A stretch of 11,547 nucleotides of DNA from positions 1 through 11,547 of the forward strand of contig JAZNYQ010000009.1 of NCBI GenBank assembly GCA_045594545.1. Reading direction: 5' to 3'. The translations under genes were made by a program, and so were the position numbers. Of this stretch, positions 1-7,582 are shown one piece after another. The notes beneath the pieces are model-generated. The model was not told where the DNA came from. It searched no databases and worked only from the letters and a program-made list of their open reading frames with translations. Position 1 is the stretch's first letter. Each line of letters begins with the position of its first letter. The stretch comes from CAKSHC01 sp045594545 (GTDB lineage: Bacteria; Bacillota; Clostridia; Oscillospirales; UMGS1783).

Positions 1-982
1 CATTGGACGACACGCAAAGCGCCTTGTTGGTAGCCGTAAAGATCGAGTCGACCATAAAGTTCTCGTTATGTTCACCAGCATATGCACTGCTGCCTTTTTC
101 ATATACCTTCAATTTCAACGAAGATCCGGGATTAGCCTCCAGGGTTTCCCTGGCCGCCGCCATCACGGCAGCATCAACAGGAACCTTAACCCAACCAAGG
201 CTTCCAACCGTTTCCAGGCTACCGGATTCCTGCGTATCCACGCTCGACAACACGGTGTTATCGGAGCCCACTACACACAGGGCAAAATCGAAACCATTCG
301 TTGCCTTATAACGGGTTACGTTCACGGCCTCGCTGAATTTTGCCATCAGCATAGTATCACTCAGCTGGACCGCCTGCTCATAACGAAGCAGATCATTCTT
401 CTGAAGCATCACAATTCTGATAGCATCGCAACGAATTCCGCCATCCGTAATCTGAGTAGTCGCCGTCAATGCAAGATCAGCATTGTTACGACGAGTCCAG
501 CTATCAATATAGCCATTCTGCGGAGAAGCAGCCGTAGATTTTTCCCAAATTAAGATATTGAACTGATCAGCACCCTGAGCACGCCAGGAATCAAAACTAA
601 GAGCAGGATTGGCAAATCTTAACTTGTAAAAGTTCTGCGTGGAGCTTCCGACAAAATAGCAGCCCTCAAGCGTTCCAGTGCAGGTACCATCAGCAAGAAT
701 AACACCATCTTTTCGTACCTCGATTTTTACATTCAGATCGGTTGTAGTCGGTGCCGTGATTCTGTCTGCCGTACCGAGCTGAGTGTTGAATTGCAAAATG
801 GCATACTTGCCCTTGTCGGTTGCCTGTATAACCATATCATCAGGCAACTCGAAAACATTCAACAACTCAAGTGTGTCCGGATAGGCAGACACGTTCGTGC
901 CGACAGCTTGCACAGCCACCGGTAAACCAATGAGCATGCACAGGGTCAATAGGATACTTGCTAGACGTTTTGCTGTTTTCAT
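1..982 (-). CDS. Secreted protein of unrecognised family, 3'-partial
   Basis: An open frame of 327 codons from ATG 982 runs to the window edge without a stop. Residues 1-26 are a clear signal peptide (MKTAKRLASILLTLCMLIG, cleavage near VQA-VGT), so the product is exported. The rest is Thr-, Asn- and Ala-rich and probably mainly beta structure, for example LNVKIEVRKDGVILADG (about 83-99), FNILIWEKS (141-149) and SLKLKVYEKGS (288-298). I see no EWG opening or NRY motif, so it does not look like a CBM9-like paralogue, and I do not recognise a family. AAGGAGA lies 8 bases before the start. The 17-base spacer from the large repeat protein holds no terminator, so co-transcription is likely. It could be another surface or adhesin-like protein; the missing C-terminus would show whether it too is anchored. 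Confidence 0.82.
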   Translation of the reverse strand, partial: MKTAKRLASILLTLCMLIGLPVAVQAVGTNVSAYPDTLELLNVFELPDDMVIQATDKGKYAILQFNTQLGTADRITAPTTTDLNVKIEVRKDGVILADGTCTGTLEGCYFVGSSTQNFYKLRFANPALSFDSWRAQGADQFNILIWEKSTAASPQNGYIDSWTRRNNADLALTATTQITDGGIRCDAIRIVMLQKNDLLRYEQAVQLSDTMLMAKFSEAVNVTRYKATNGFDFALCVVGSDNTVLSSVDTQESGSLETVGSLGWVKVPVDAAVMAAARETLEANPGSSLKLKVYEKGSSAYAGEHNENFMVDSIFTATNKALCVSSN

Positions 983-990
983 AGTGTTTC

Positions 991-997
991 TCTCCTT
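991..997 (-). promoter_or_regulatory. Ribosome binding site in the 17-base spacer before the last gene
   Basis: AAGGAGA, 8 bases before ATG 982. The surrounding spacer is AT-rich but has no inverted repeat and is too short for a terminator plus promoter. Confidence 0.8.
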
Positions 998-999
998 TT

Positions 1000-3900
1000 T
1001 TATTTATTATTTTTTCTGCGCAGCGCGCTGAAAAGTACAAGAGTGAATGCAGCAACGACCATCAAGGTCACGATGGTGACGATGGGATCGGCCGTGTTGG
1101 GGTTGACAGTGCCGGTGGCGGGCGCTTGGACTTTCACCGCGGGCTTTGTCGTATAGTTATTGGGGTTGAGCGTGAACTTCAGGCACTTGCCGTCATTATG
1201 CGGGAATGATCCTTCAGTGGTGGCTTCATGCGCAAAGGCGGCACCTCGACCGCCGATGAGATAGCGGTTGGGCATGGGGATATCCAAGTTCATACGTCCG
1301 GGGCTAACGGCAAAGGACATAGCCACCTCATTACCGTTGCCGAAGCGCAGAGTGGTTTTAGACAACGGAATGCGAAGTTCATAGGTATACATTTCGGCTT
1401 CGGCATTATAACCGATTACATAATCACAATCTTTCTTGTTGACCTGCGCCAGCGAGTAGCCGACGGCATTGAGGTAAACATGACCGAAATTGTGATAATT
1501 GAGGTTGTACAAACTGAAGCGTTCGTACTCCTTCTTCAGGCTGGTGATATGCTCCATGCCGGTTTCCTCATTCCAGCGACCGACCGAGAAGAAGAAATGC
1601 GGCTTATTATAGGCGGGACCGACATACATATCCAGCTTGGTATGGTCGATCGTACAGGCCACGTACAGGTTTTCTGCATCGTTGGTTATGTAGATCTTCA
1701 GCGTCTGATCGGACGGAGCCGTTTCTTTTTCGGTGAAATCCCACGCCTTTCTGGCATGATCGGGGAAGGTCAGGATCACGGGAGACCCCCACTCTTCGGC
1801 CGTTACCTTACCGTCGATAGCGATGTTGCCCGAGAAAGGAGAAACGGCATCTTTCACGAAAGCGACACGGTTGAGCGTAAAGGGAATCATCTTGCCCTGA
1901 TGCGGGGCATCGCCGGAGCCGATATGGCCGGTCTGGAGATGATAGACATTTGCCTTGGCTCCCTCTCCCGTATAGGTCGTACCGATCGAAGCACTCAACG
2001 CCATGTCAAGACCGGTACCCAGATCAACATTTGTTTTGGCGTAAGGGATACGCATTTCATAGGTATAGGTCTTGGTGGCGGCATCGTAGACGATCTTGTA
2101 ATCGTCGGACGACGGCGTCCATGCTTCCATACCGGTGCTGCGGCACTCAACCTTGGGCTTGCCGTCATTATCCAGCCACATCACAAAGCCGGCCAACTGT
2201 TCCTTACCGTCCACGAGCGGCACGGTGGTCTGTTCATTATAGGCGGCCAGATCGAACAGGAAGTGGGCGCGTTCGGTCGCCTGCTTATTCACACTCCCCT
2301 GCTGTTCCGAAGCATTGAGGGTAGCGCCGACATAGATATAATCCTCATCATTGGTCAGCCACAGGCACGCCAACTGGTCATTATTTACGGCAGAAGGTTC
2401 GTTGGTGGCGAAAGAGCCCCAGGTATTCTGAGTATGCTCGGGGTTGGTCACGATAACGGGATAGCCCCATTCCTTGGCGCTGATCTTACCGTCGATCGCC
2501 ACACCCTCGCTGATATACGGCACACGATCTTTCACATAATACTGCTGTTTCAGAGTCAGTTTGAGTGCGTTACCTTTAACAGGGAAAGCTCCTGCGGTAG
2601 ATGCCGTTTCCATATTCGCCGCGCCGGTACCGCCGATGTTATAGCGGTTATTGGTCTGATTTGCAGCACTGGAGATATTTGAGTCGCCAACCAGAACAGA
2701 CAGGGCGATATCCTGCGATCTGGTCAGATCAATATTGGTAGCGGTAATGGGAATACGCATCTCGTAGGTATAGGTCTGTGTCGCTTCGTCATACTTAGCC
2801 ATACGGTCGGCATCGGTTAATTTGACCTTATCGGCATCGAGCCCAAAGGCGTACTGGCGATGGGTCAATGTATCGTTAATGAAGCCGATACGGAAGCCGG
2901 AGAACTGCGACAGATTATTGACAACAGGCACCGTATTGGTATCGTCCCACTGACCAATGGCGATCGACACATTGGGTGCGCGGAAGAAGCTGGCCTGTTT
3001 CTGGCTGACTACCGAGTGATCCATAGTAACGGCCAGATAGATATAATCATTATCGTTAGTAGCGTAGACCTTGACACGCTGTTCACTGTTCACATTCGTG
3101 GGCTGTGTTTTGGAAAATCCGCTGGTACCCCATGTCTTAACGGCATGATAGGGCGAGGTGATGATGACCGGATCGCCCCACTCGGACGTGGATACGTTGG
3201 CGTCGATGATGATGTCTTCCTTTTTCAGTTCCACGGTGTTATGGATATAGGTGTCAGGATCAATGGGTTTAAAGGCATTGAGCTTGACTTTCATCGACTG
3301 CCCCTTGTTAGGGAACGGGTTTGGTGCATTGTATGTACGATTGGCGTTGTCCATATTACCGGCACCGGTACCGCCGATGTTGTATCGGTTATTGTTGGCG
3401 TTGGTGGCACTGGAGATATTGGAGTCGCCGACATAAATTGACAAAGAGATATCGCGAGATTCTTCCAAATTGATATTGGTCGCACTAAACGGAATACGAA
3501 CCTCATAGGTATAGGTCTGGGTTTCCTCGTTGTATTCGGCCAGATAATCCGATTTAGCTAACGTAACCTTGGTTTTGTCAAACTGGAAGGCCTTAGGCAC
3601 CAATCGGAGTTCTCCGTTCACCCAACCGATGCAGAAGCCGGAGAACTGTTCGTTCTCCACACCATCCGTCGTAATGCGGGGAACGTGATTATCCTTATCC
3701 CACTTGGAAATGGCAATGGAAATATTCGGAGCTCTGAGAAGGCTGCCCTGCAACTCAGACTTGACGGAATGATCCATGGTAACGGCCAAATAGATGGCAT
3801 CGTTATCATTGGTGGCATACACCTTCACTCGCTGTTTCAAGTCCACATTGGTCGGCTGCAACGCTGAGAAGCCGGAGGTCCATTGCGTAGGCGCATGGCC

Positions 3901-5583
3901 GGGCGAAGTAACGATCATGGGTGCGCCCCATTCGTCTTCCGACACGTTGGCGTCAATGGTGATACCGCCTTCTTTTTTCTTGGCTACTTCGTAATTCACA
4001 TAAGTGCCTGCATCGTAGTCGATATACTCATTGAGCGTGATCGGCATAGCCTGCCCCATGTTGGGGAAATTGCCGGCTGTATTTGCTTGGTCCGCATTGC
4101 TGGCACCGGTACCGCCGATGTTGTAGCAGTTATTGTTGGCGTTGGTGGCACTGGAGATATTGGAATCACCCACCTTGAGCGAAAGAGCGATCTTGTTGGA
4201 TTTTTCCAAATTGATATTGGTAGCGCTGAACGGGATGCGAATCTCATAGGTATACATATTGGTATCCGTATCGTATTCAACGATATAATCGCCGTTCTTC
4301 AGCGCAACATTATCACCATTTTTGAACGACTTTGCGATATAAGACAAGCCTCCGTTACGAATGCCAACGAGGAAGCTGGAGAATTGTTCATACTCAGCAC
4401 CGCCATCCTTAACACGAGGAACGGTGGTAACGTCATCCCATTGGGCGATATTGACGGTAATATTCGGGCAACGGTTAAAACTACCCTGAATTTCACTCTC
4501 CACCGAGCGACCGAGAGTTACAGCCAGATAGATATAGTCGTTATCGTTGGTGGCATACACCTTTACGCGCTGATTGTGGTTAATGTTCGTAGTCTGAATG
4601 GTTTGATAGCCTTTCGTCCACCGACCGAGCGCATCTGCGGGCGAGGTGACGATCATCGGCTCACCCCATTCTCCCGGCACAAGATCGCCATCAATTGTGA
4701 TGTCGCCGTTTTTCGGAGCCACGGCGGTGTTGGCATAGAAGTTGGTATCGATAACTTCCACGGGGTTGAGGCTGACCTTCATCGCCTGATTGTTGGCATG
4801 AACGAAGGTGCCTGCATTTTTCGCATCTTCGTATCTGTCTACTGCCGTACCGCCCATAAGATAACGGTTATTGGACTTCAGATCAGCATTAGGGAAATAG
4901 TTCGAATCTCCCACAAGAAGCGACAGGGCAATATCCCGAGACTTTGACAGATCAATATTGGTAGCGCTAAACGGGATGCGAACCTCATAGGTATAAGCCC
5001 CATCTTTATATGTAGCATATCGATCCGTATCCGCCAGCTTCACCTTATCGGCATCCAGTTGATTGGCGTACTGCCGATGGCTGAGTGTTCCGTTCAAGAA
5101 CCCGACACGGAAAGCCGAGAATTCCTCATACTCCTGCTCCTCAATCGTAACATGAGGAACCGTAGTGGTCTCATCCCACTGTGCCAGCGTCAGCGAAATA
5201 TTGGGGGCGCGAAGGAAACTCGCCTGACCGTAACCGGCATCCGAATGATCCATGGTAACGGCCAGATAGATATAGTCGTTGTCGTTGGTGAGATAGACCT
5301 TAACGCGTTGATCGTTGTTAACATAGCTGTTTTGGGGATTTTTGTAACCATTATTGCCCCATTCTGCTTTTGCGTGTTGGGGTGAAGTGATGATCATCGG
5401 CTCGCCCCATTCCTTGGCTGTGACGTTACCGTCGATCGTAGGGGCAAACACCGGCATTTTTCCTGCCGTGTACTCGGCATAGCAGTCAGCAAAGTCAGCA
5501 GGAGCCGCCGTGACTAACGAAACGCCGATCCCCAGCAACAACATGCCGGCCAGTATTGAGGACAGTAATTTCTTGATCTTCAT
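1000..5583 (-). CDS. Large surface protein with six tandem CBM9/DOMON-like domains
   Basis: A 1527-residue protein: signal peptide (1-27, cleavage near VTA-APA), six tandem CBM9-like domains, a short Pro/Thr linker (about 1479-1493), NPNTAD (1494-1499), a hydrophobic helix (about 1500-1520) and the tail RRKNNK. The domains start near residues 47, 294, 540, 789, 1027 and 1253; each has an [E]WGxP opening whose Trp falls at 59, 306, 552, 802, 1039 and 1265. Shared strands are RVKVYATNDNDYIYLAVT, YTYE[VIM]RIP and a late NRY motif. Repeats 1-4 form a close group, while 5 and 6 are diverged and shorter. ATG 5583 is preferred to GTG 5589: GGAG lies 8 bases before the ATG but only 2 before the GTG. 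The GTG would give a 4-base overlap with gene C, so it is not excluded. The likely role is multivalent ligand capture at the surface. Length and repeat number are exceptional beside the single-domain neighbours. Confidence 0.9.
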   Translation of the reverse strand: MKIKKLLSSILAGMLLLGIGVSLVTAAPADFADCYAEYTAGKMPVFAPTIDGNVTAKEWGEPMIITSPQHAKAEWGNNGYKNPQNSYVNNDQRVKVYLTNDNDYIYLAVTMDHSDAGYGQASFLRAPNISLTLAQWDETTTVPHVTIEEQEYEEFSAFRVGFLNGTLSHRQYANQLDADKVKLADTDRYATYKDGAYTYEVRIPFSATNIDLSKSRDIALSLLVGDSNYFPNADLKSNNRYLMGGTAVDRYEDAKNAGTFVHANNQAMKVSLNPVEVIDTNFYANTAVAPKNGDITIDGDLVPGEWGEPMIVTSPADALGRWTKGYQTIQTTNINHNQRVKVYATNDNDYIYLAVTLGRSVESEIQGSFNRCPNITVNIAQWDDVTTVPRVKDGGAEYEQFSSFLVGIRNGGLSYIAKSFKNGDNVALKNGDYIVEYDTDTNMYTYEIRIPFSATNINLEKSNKIALSLKVGDSNISSATNANNNCYNIGGTGASNADQANTAGNFPNMGQAMPITLNEYIDYDAGTYVNYEVAKKKEGGITIDANVSEDEWGAPMIVTSPGHAPTQWTSGFSALQPTNVDLKQRVKVYATNDNDAIYLAVTMDHSVKSELQGSLLRAPNISIAISKWDKDNHVPRITTDGVENEQFSGFCIGWVNGELRLVPKAFQFDKTKVTLAKSDYLAEYNEETQTYTYEVRIPFSATNINLEESRDISLSIYVGDSNISSATNANNNRYNIGGTGAGNMDNANRTYNAPNPFPNKGQSMKVKLNAFKPIDPDTYIHNTVELKKEDIIIDANVSTSEWGDPVIITSPYHAVKTWGTSGFSKTQPTNVNSEQRVKVYATNDNDYIYLAVTMDHSVVSQKQASFFRAPNVSIAIGQWDDTNTVPVVNNLSQFSGFRIGFINDTLTHRQYAFGLDADKVKLTDADRMAKYDEATQTYTYEMRIPITATNIDLTRSQDIALSVLVGDSNISSAANQTNNRYNIGGTGAANMETASTAGAFPVKGNALKLTLKQQYYVKDRVPYISEGVAIDGKISAKEWGYPVIVTNPEHTQNTWGSFATNEPSAVNNDQLACLWLTNDEDYIYVGATLNASEQQGSVNKQATERAHFLFDLAAYNEQTTVPLVDGKEQLAGFVMWLDNDGKPKVECRSTGMEAWTPSSDDYKIVYDAATKTYTYEMRIPYAKTNVDLGTGLDMALSASIGTTYTGEGAKANVYHLQTGHIGSGDAPHQGKMIPFTLNRVAFVKDAVSPFSGNIAIDGKVTAEEWGSPVILTFPDHARKAWDFTEKETAPSDQTLKIYITNDAENLYVACTIDHTKLDMYVGPAYNKPHFFFSVGRWNEETGMEHITSLKKEYERFSLYNLNYHNFGHVYLNAVGYSLAQVNKKDCDYVIGYNAEAEMYTYELRIPLSKTTLRFGNGNEVAMSFAVSPGRMNLDIPMPNRYLIGGRGAAFAHEATTEGSFPHNDGKCLKFTLNPNNYTTKPAVKVQAPATGTVNPNTADPIVTIVTLMVVAAFTLVLFSALRRKNNK
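1003..1116 (-). other. C-terminal membrane/wall anchor with NPNTAD motif
   Basis: Residues 1490-1527 of the six-domain protein. NPNTAD (codons 1104-1087) is followed by about 20 hydrophobic residues and RRKNNK. This is the layout of a sortase sorting signal (motif, helix, basic tail), but Ala replaces the Gly of the usual LPxTG/NPxTG motifs. The segment may be a true variant sorting signal or a plain transmembrane anchor. The three single-domain paralogues have helix and tail but no such motif. Confidence 0.65.
2620..2688 (-). repeat. Conserved 69-bp DNA segment, copy in repeat 4
   Basis: The same region in repeat 4 (SAANQTNNRYNIGGTGA). It keeps the ACCGGTACCGCCGATGTT-type core of the plus strand but has more substitutions in the Asn-rich part than the copies in repeats 2 and 3. 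Confidence 0.75.
3361..3429 (-). repeat. Conserved 69-bp DNA segment, copy in repeat 3
   Basis: The same region in repeat 3, with the standard NNNRYNIGGTG motif. It is very close in DNA to the copy at 4102-4170 and more diverged from the copy at 2620-2688, each 741 bases away. The near-identity includes wobble positions, which points to recent duplication or gene conversion. Confidence 0.85.
4102..4170 (-). repeat. Conserved 69-bp DNA segment, copy in repeat 2
   Basis: Encodes the GDSNISSATNANNNCYNIGGTGA region. By eye it differs from the copy at 3361-3429 at only about five positions, and it lies exactly 741 bases (247 codons) from it. Two of the changes turn the usual Arg codon into TGC (Cys). 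Confidence 0.85.
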
Positions 5584-5585
5584 TC

Positions 5586-6587
5586 TCACTTCTCCTTCCT
5601 TTTATGTTTTATAACGGCCAGTACAATTCCGACACCAACAAGAATGGCAACCACGGAAACACCCAACAAGATCCAAGGCGTAGCCGACGGGGGTTCTTGC
5701 GGCATTGGTTCGGGTTGTATGTCGTCAACCACCGATTCCTCGATTTCCGGTTCCGGTTCAGGAATCGGCTCCTCTGCATAGATCAGCAGCAGCGGGTTAT
5801 TCTTTAAGAACGCCTGCGGATCGTCAGCCTCAACAGCCAAACGCACCGCCTGCGACACAAACCAGCGGTTGCCCGCCATGTCGGGAGAGGCGTTTTCGGC
5901 CAAAGCATCGGTCATTTCAAAGGCCATGACAATCTGTTCGGTATCGGCCGTGACCACACCGTAGAGATCCTTATACGGTAAAACAATCTCATAATTATAA
6001 GAATAGGTATCCGGATCCACGAATATTGCGGCATTGGGCTTGTATGTTTTGGATTCTTCTATCTTATTGACACCATTGGCAAAAGTATCCACAAAAATGC
6101 CGCGAGTCGGGTCATACTTGGGACGCATATTGCAATAGTACCAATTCTCATACGGTACGCCGTACGCCATTTCCTTATTGGCAATGACTGTTTGAGGGTC
6201 ATAGGCACCGATGGCAATACGCATACCGGGATGCTTCCATCCGTCTGTGCCGGTATACTCATAGTCGATGTGATCCACATTCACGAAGCGGAAAGCGAAA
6301 TATAAATTTTTGTCATCGCGGCGGGCGTACATTTCCAAGGACTGTTCATACATGATGTCATCCTTAAAATAGTCCCACAACACCCATCCGGGCGTATCTC
6401 GAAAATCATCGTAAGTATATACCGCATCGGGCTCGCCCCACTCCTCTGCCGTGACCTTGCCGTCCACCCTCACCGTCGGGACGGTCGGGCTGACGTAGGT
6501 TGGCGTTACAAGAGGAGCTTCTTCCGCAACAACGGGCAGACTCATCAGTACCGTCAAAACCATGCATATAATCAAAAGTTTTTTCAT
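5586..6587 (-). CDS. Membrane-anchored, diverged CBM9/DOMON-like protein with acidic Pro-rich stalk (C)
   Basis: A 333-residue protein and the most diverged of the single-domain paralogues. Residues 1-21 are a signal peptide. The domain (about 38-270) opens with VRVDGKVTAEEWGEP and keeps the DDKNLYFAFRF strand, YNYEIVLPYKDL and a late GNRWFVS motif, but the region between them is rewritten and aromatic-rich (GWVLWDYF, YENWYYCNMRP), so its ligand may differ from that of its neighbours. Residues about 272-300 form a stalk rich in Pro and Glu (EEPIPEPEPEIEE), suited to crossing the cell wall. A transmembrane helix (about 304-327) and a KHKRKEK tail follow. The start ATG overlaps the upstream TGA by 4 bases and has AAGGAAG 5 bases upstream. 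The family is clear from the EWG opening and the overall layout; function is inferred. Confidence 0.85.
   Translation of the reverse strand: MKKLLIICMVLTVLMSLPVVAEEAPLVTPTYVSPTVPTVRVDGKVTAEEWGEPDAVYTYDDFRDTPGWVLWDYFKDDIMYEQSLEMYARRDDKNLYFAFRFVNVDHIDYEYTGTDGWKHPGMRIAIGAYDPQTVIANKEMAYGVPYENWYYCNMRPKYDPTRGIFVDTFANGVNKIEESKTYKPNAAIFVDPDTYSYNYEIVLPYKDLYGVVTADTEQIVMAFEMTDALAENASPDMAGNRWFVSQAVRLAVEADDPQAFLKNNPLLLIYAEEPIPEPEPEIEESVVDDIQPEPMPQEPPSATPWILLGVSVVAILVGVGIVLAVIKHKRKEK
5592..5597 (-). promoter_or_regulatory. Ribosome binding site of the six-domain protein, decides its start
   Basis: AAGGAG ends 8 bases before ATG 5583 but only 2 before GTG 5589, which favours the ATG. It also encodes part of the basic tail of protein C. 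Confidence 0.75.
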
Positions 6588-7582
6588 GATTTCTTCCTTC
6601 TGACTATCACCAGTACCGTTAGGGCAACAAGAACAACCGTCACGGCCGCGGCTATGATCACCGCCGTCAACGAAATGCCCGTTTTCTGTTGTTGGTTACG
6701 CTGCACGTCTTCGTAGTAAATCGAACCGATCTGCTGCTCAGGATCCGACGCCGCCACAAACTCATTGGTGACCATGTCGGCGGTTGAGCTTACTTTAATG
6801 AGGATCGGGTTGGTCTTGGCATGGGCAAAGTAAAAAGGTCCCATGCCTGCCCATGCGCGCTCGGCGGCACGGGAAAGCAGATAGCGATTGGCTGTCTTAC
6901 CGTTGCTGGGCCCGCCGATGTCAAAGGCCATCAGACAAACACCCGTACCTGCCAAATCAACAGGCGTAGAGCCGTCAGCTACACGAACTTCATAGGTATA
7001 GGTGCGGGTGGCCTTGTCGTAGCTGGCTTCGTAATCGTCTGTTTTAAGCAAAACGATATCCATGCCTGAAGTTCTGGAGTCAGCCGCCTTGCGTCCATCT
7101 ACCAGACCGACCATGAAATGGCCGTACTTTTCATAGACCTTGCCGGCATGGCGCGCCCAAGGCACCACGGTATTTTTATCGTAGGTGGCAATGGAAAATC
7201 CGAAATGAGGGTGATTGGTGAGTTCCTTAACGCTCTTTGCCGCATCGTCGTAATCAACGCCGATCAGTTTACAGGCGACATAAATGGTATTGCCCTCATT
7301 GACAACATAGATCTCTGCCTGCTGATCGGTGGGCAGTTCAGATGTATTGGAAACATATTCCCAACCCATATTATACTTAGCATCCACGCTTTGCGGGGTA
7401 ACCGTGAGAATGGGTTTTCCCCACTCGCCGCTGTTGATTTTGCCGTCAATAATGATGTTATCCGCATTGGCGTTCAGGGTAATCACGTGTGATACTCCAG
7501 GGTACTCTCCGGCGCTTACCCCAACGGTCAAAACCGCCAAAAGGGACAAAACGACCAATACAAAAGTTACTGTCCTTTTCAT
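6584..7582 (-). CDS. Membrane-anchored single CBM9/DOMON-like domain protein (B)
   Basis: A 332-residue paralogue of its neighbours. A signal peptide (1-24, cleavage near VSA-GEY) precedes one CBM9-like domain (about 42-265) with IIIDGKINSGEWGKP, the strand AEIYVVNEGNTIYVACKL, an HPHFGFSIATYD segment, YTYEVRVADG and a late ANRYLLS motif. A Gln-rich linker (about 283-300) leads to a transmembrane helix (about 303-327) and an RRKKS tail: a type I membrane protein with an outward-facing binding domain. The HPHF segment matches repeats 5 and 6 of the large protein downstream better than the RAPN form in repeats 1, 3 and 4. ATG 7582 overlaps the upstream TGA (ATGA) and has AGGAGGTG 8 bases upstream, which indicates translational coupling. 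No catalytic motif is visible; a ligand-capture role is inferred from fold and context. Confidence 0.88.
   Translation of the reverse strand: MKRTVTFVLVVLSLLAVLTVGVSAGEYPGVSHVITLNANADNIIIDGKINSGEWGKPILTVTPQSVDAKYNMGWEYVSNTSELPTDQQAEIYVVNEGNTIYVACKLIGVDYDDAAKSVKELTNHPHFGFSIATYDKNTVVPWARHAGKVYEKYGHFMVGLVDGRKAADSRTSGMDIVLLKTDDYEASYDKATRTYTYEVRVADGSTPVDLAGTGVCLMAFDIGGPSNGKTANRYLLSRAAERAWAGMGPFYFAHAKTNPILIKVSSTADMVTNEFVAASDPEQQIGSIYYEDVQRNQQQKTGISLTAVIIAAAVTVVLVALTVLVIVRRKKS
6593..6599 (-). promoter_or_regulatory. Ribosome binding site of protein C
   Basis: AAGGAAG, weaker than the neighbouring sites, 5 bases before ATG 6587. It lies within the Arg/Lys tail codons of protein B. Confidence 0.65.

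Larger units (their letters stand above)
1165..5451 (-). repeat. Six tandem CBM9-like domain repeats within one gene
   Basis: Approximate coordinates in order of translation: repeat 1 5451-4753, repeat 2 4704-4027, repeat 3 3966-3277, repeat 4 3216-2548, repeat 5 2505-1870, repeat 6 1827-1165. Spacing between equivalent Trp residues is 247, 246, 250, 237 and 226 residues. Repeats 1, 3 and 4 have an (F/L)RAPN segment after the central strand, repeat 2 has NRCPN, and repeats 5 and 6 have an HF-containing segment. Linkers of 15-25 residues between units carry Tyr/Asp/Lys-rich sequence. This is protein-domain duplication, visible also at DNA level in the middle copies. Confidence 0.9.

Noticed and set aside
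68..553. Plus-strand open frame of 161 codons at the left edge
   Set aside because: The minus strand has an uninterrupted frame with a signal peptide and ribosome binding site; this is its antisense shadow.
983..999. Possible terminator or promoter between the last two genes
   Set aside because: The spacer is 17 bases, AT-rich, has no inverted repeat, and is mostly ribosome binding site.
867..1055. Short minus-strand frame spanning the junction of the last two genes
   Set aside because: It overlaps the start of the secreted protein in another frame and the end of the six-domain gene, with no independent support.
1228..2682. Plus-strand open frame of 484 codons opposite the six-domain gene
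   Set aside because: It is antisense to clear CBM9-like repeats. Its length comes from the codon pattern of the repetitive gene, and it has no signal peptide, domain or ribosome binding site that I can see.
2620..4170. Regularly spaced DNA repeats as a possible CRISPR or mobile-element signature
   Set aside because: The 741-base period is in frame and matches protein-domain boundaries. There are no short palindromic repeats, transposase or terminal inverted repeats.
3883..4947. Plus-strand open frame of 354 codons
   Set aside because: Also antisense to repeats 1-3. Similar antisense frames recur at each repeat, as expected from shared codons, not from real genes.
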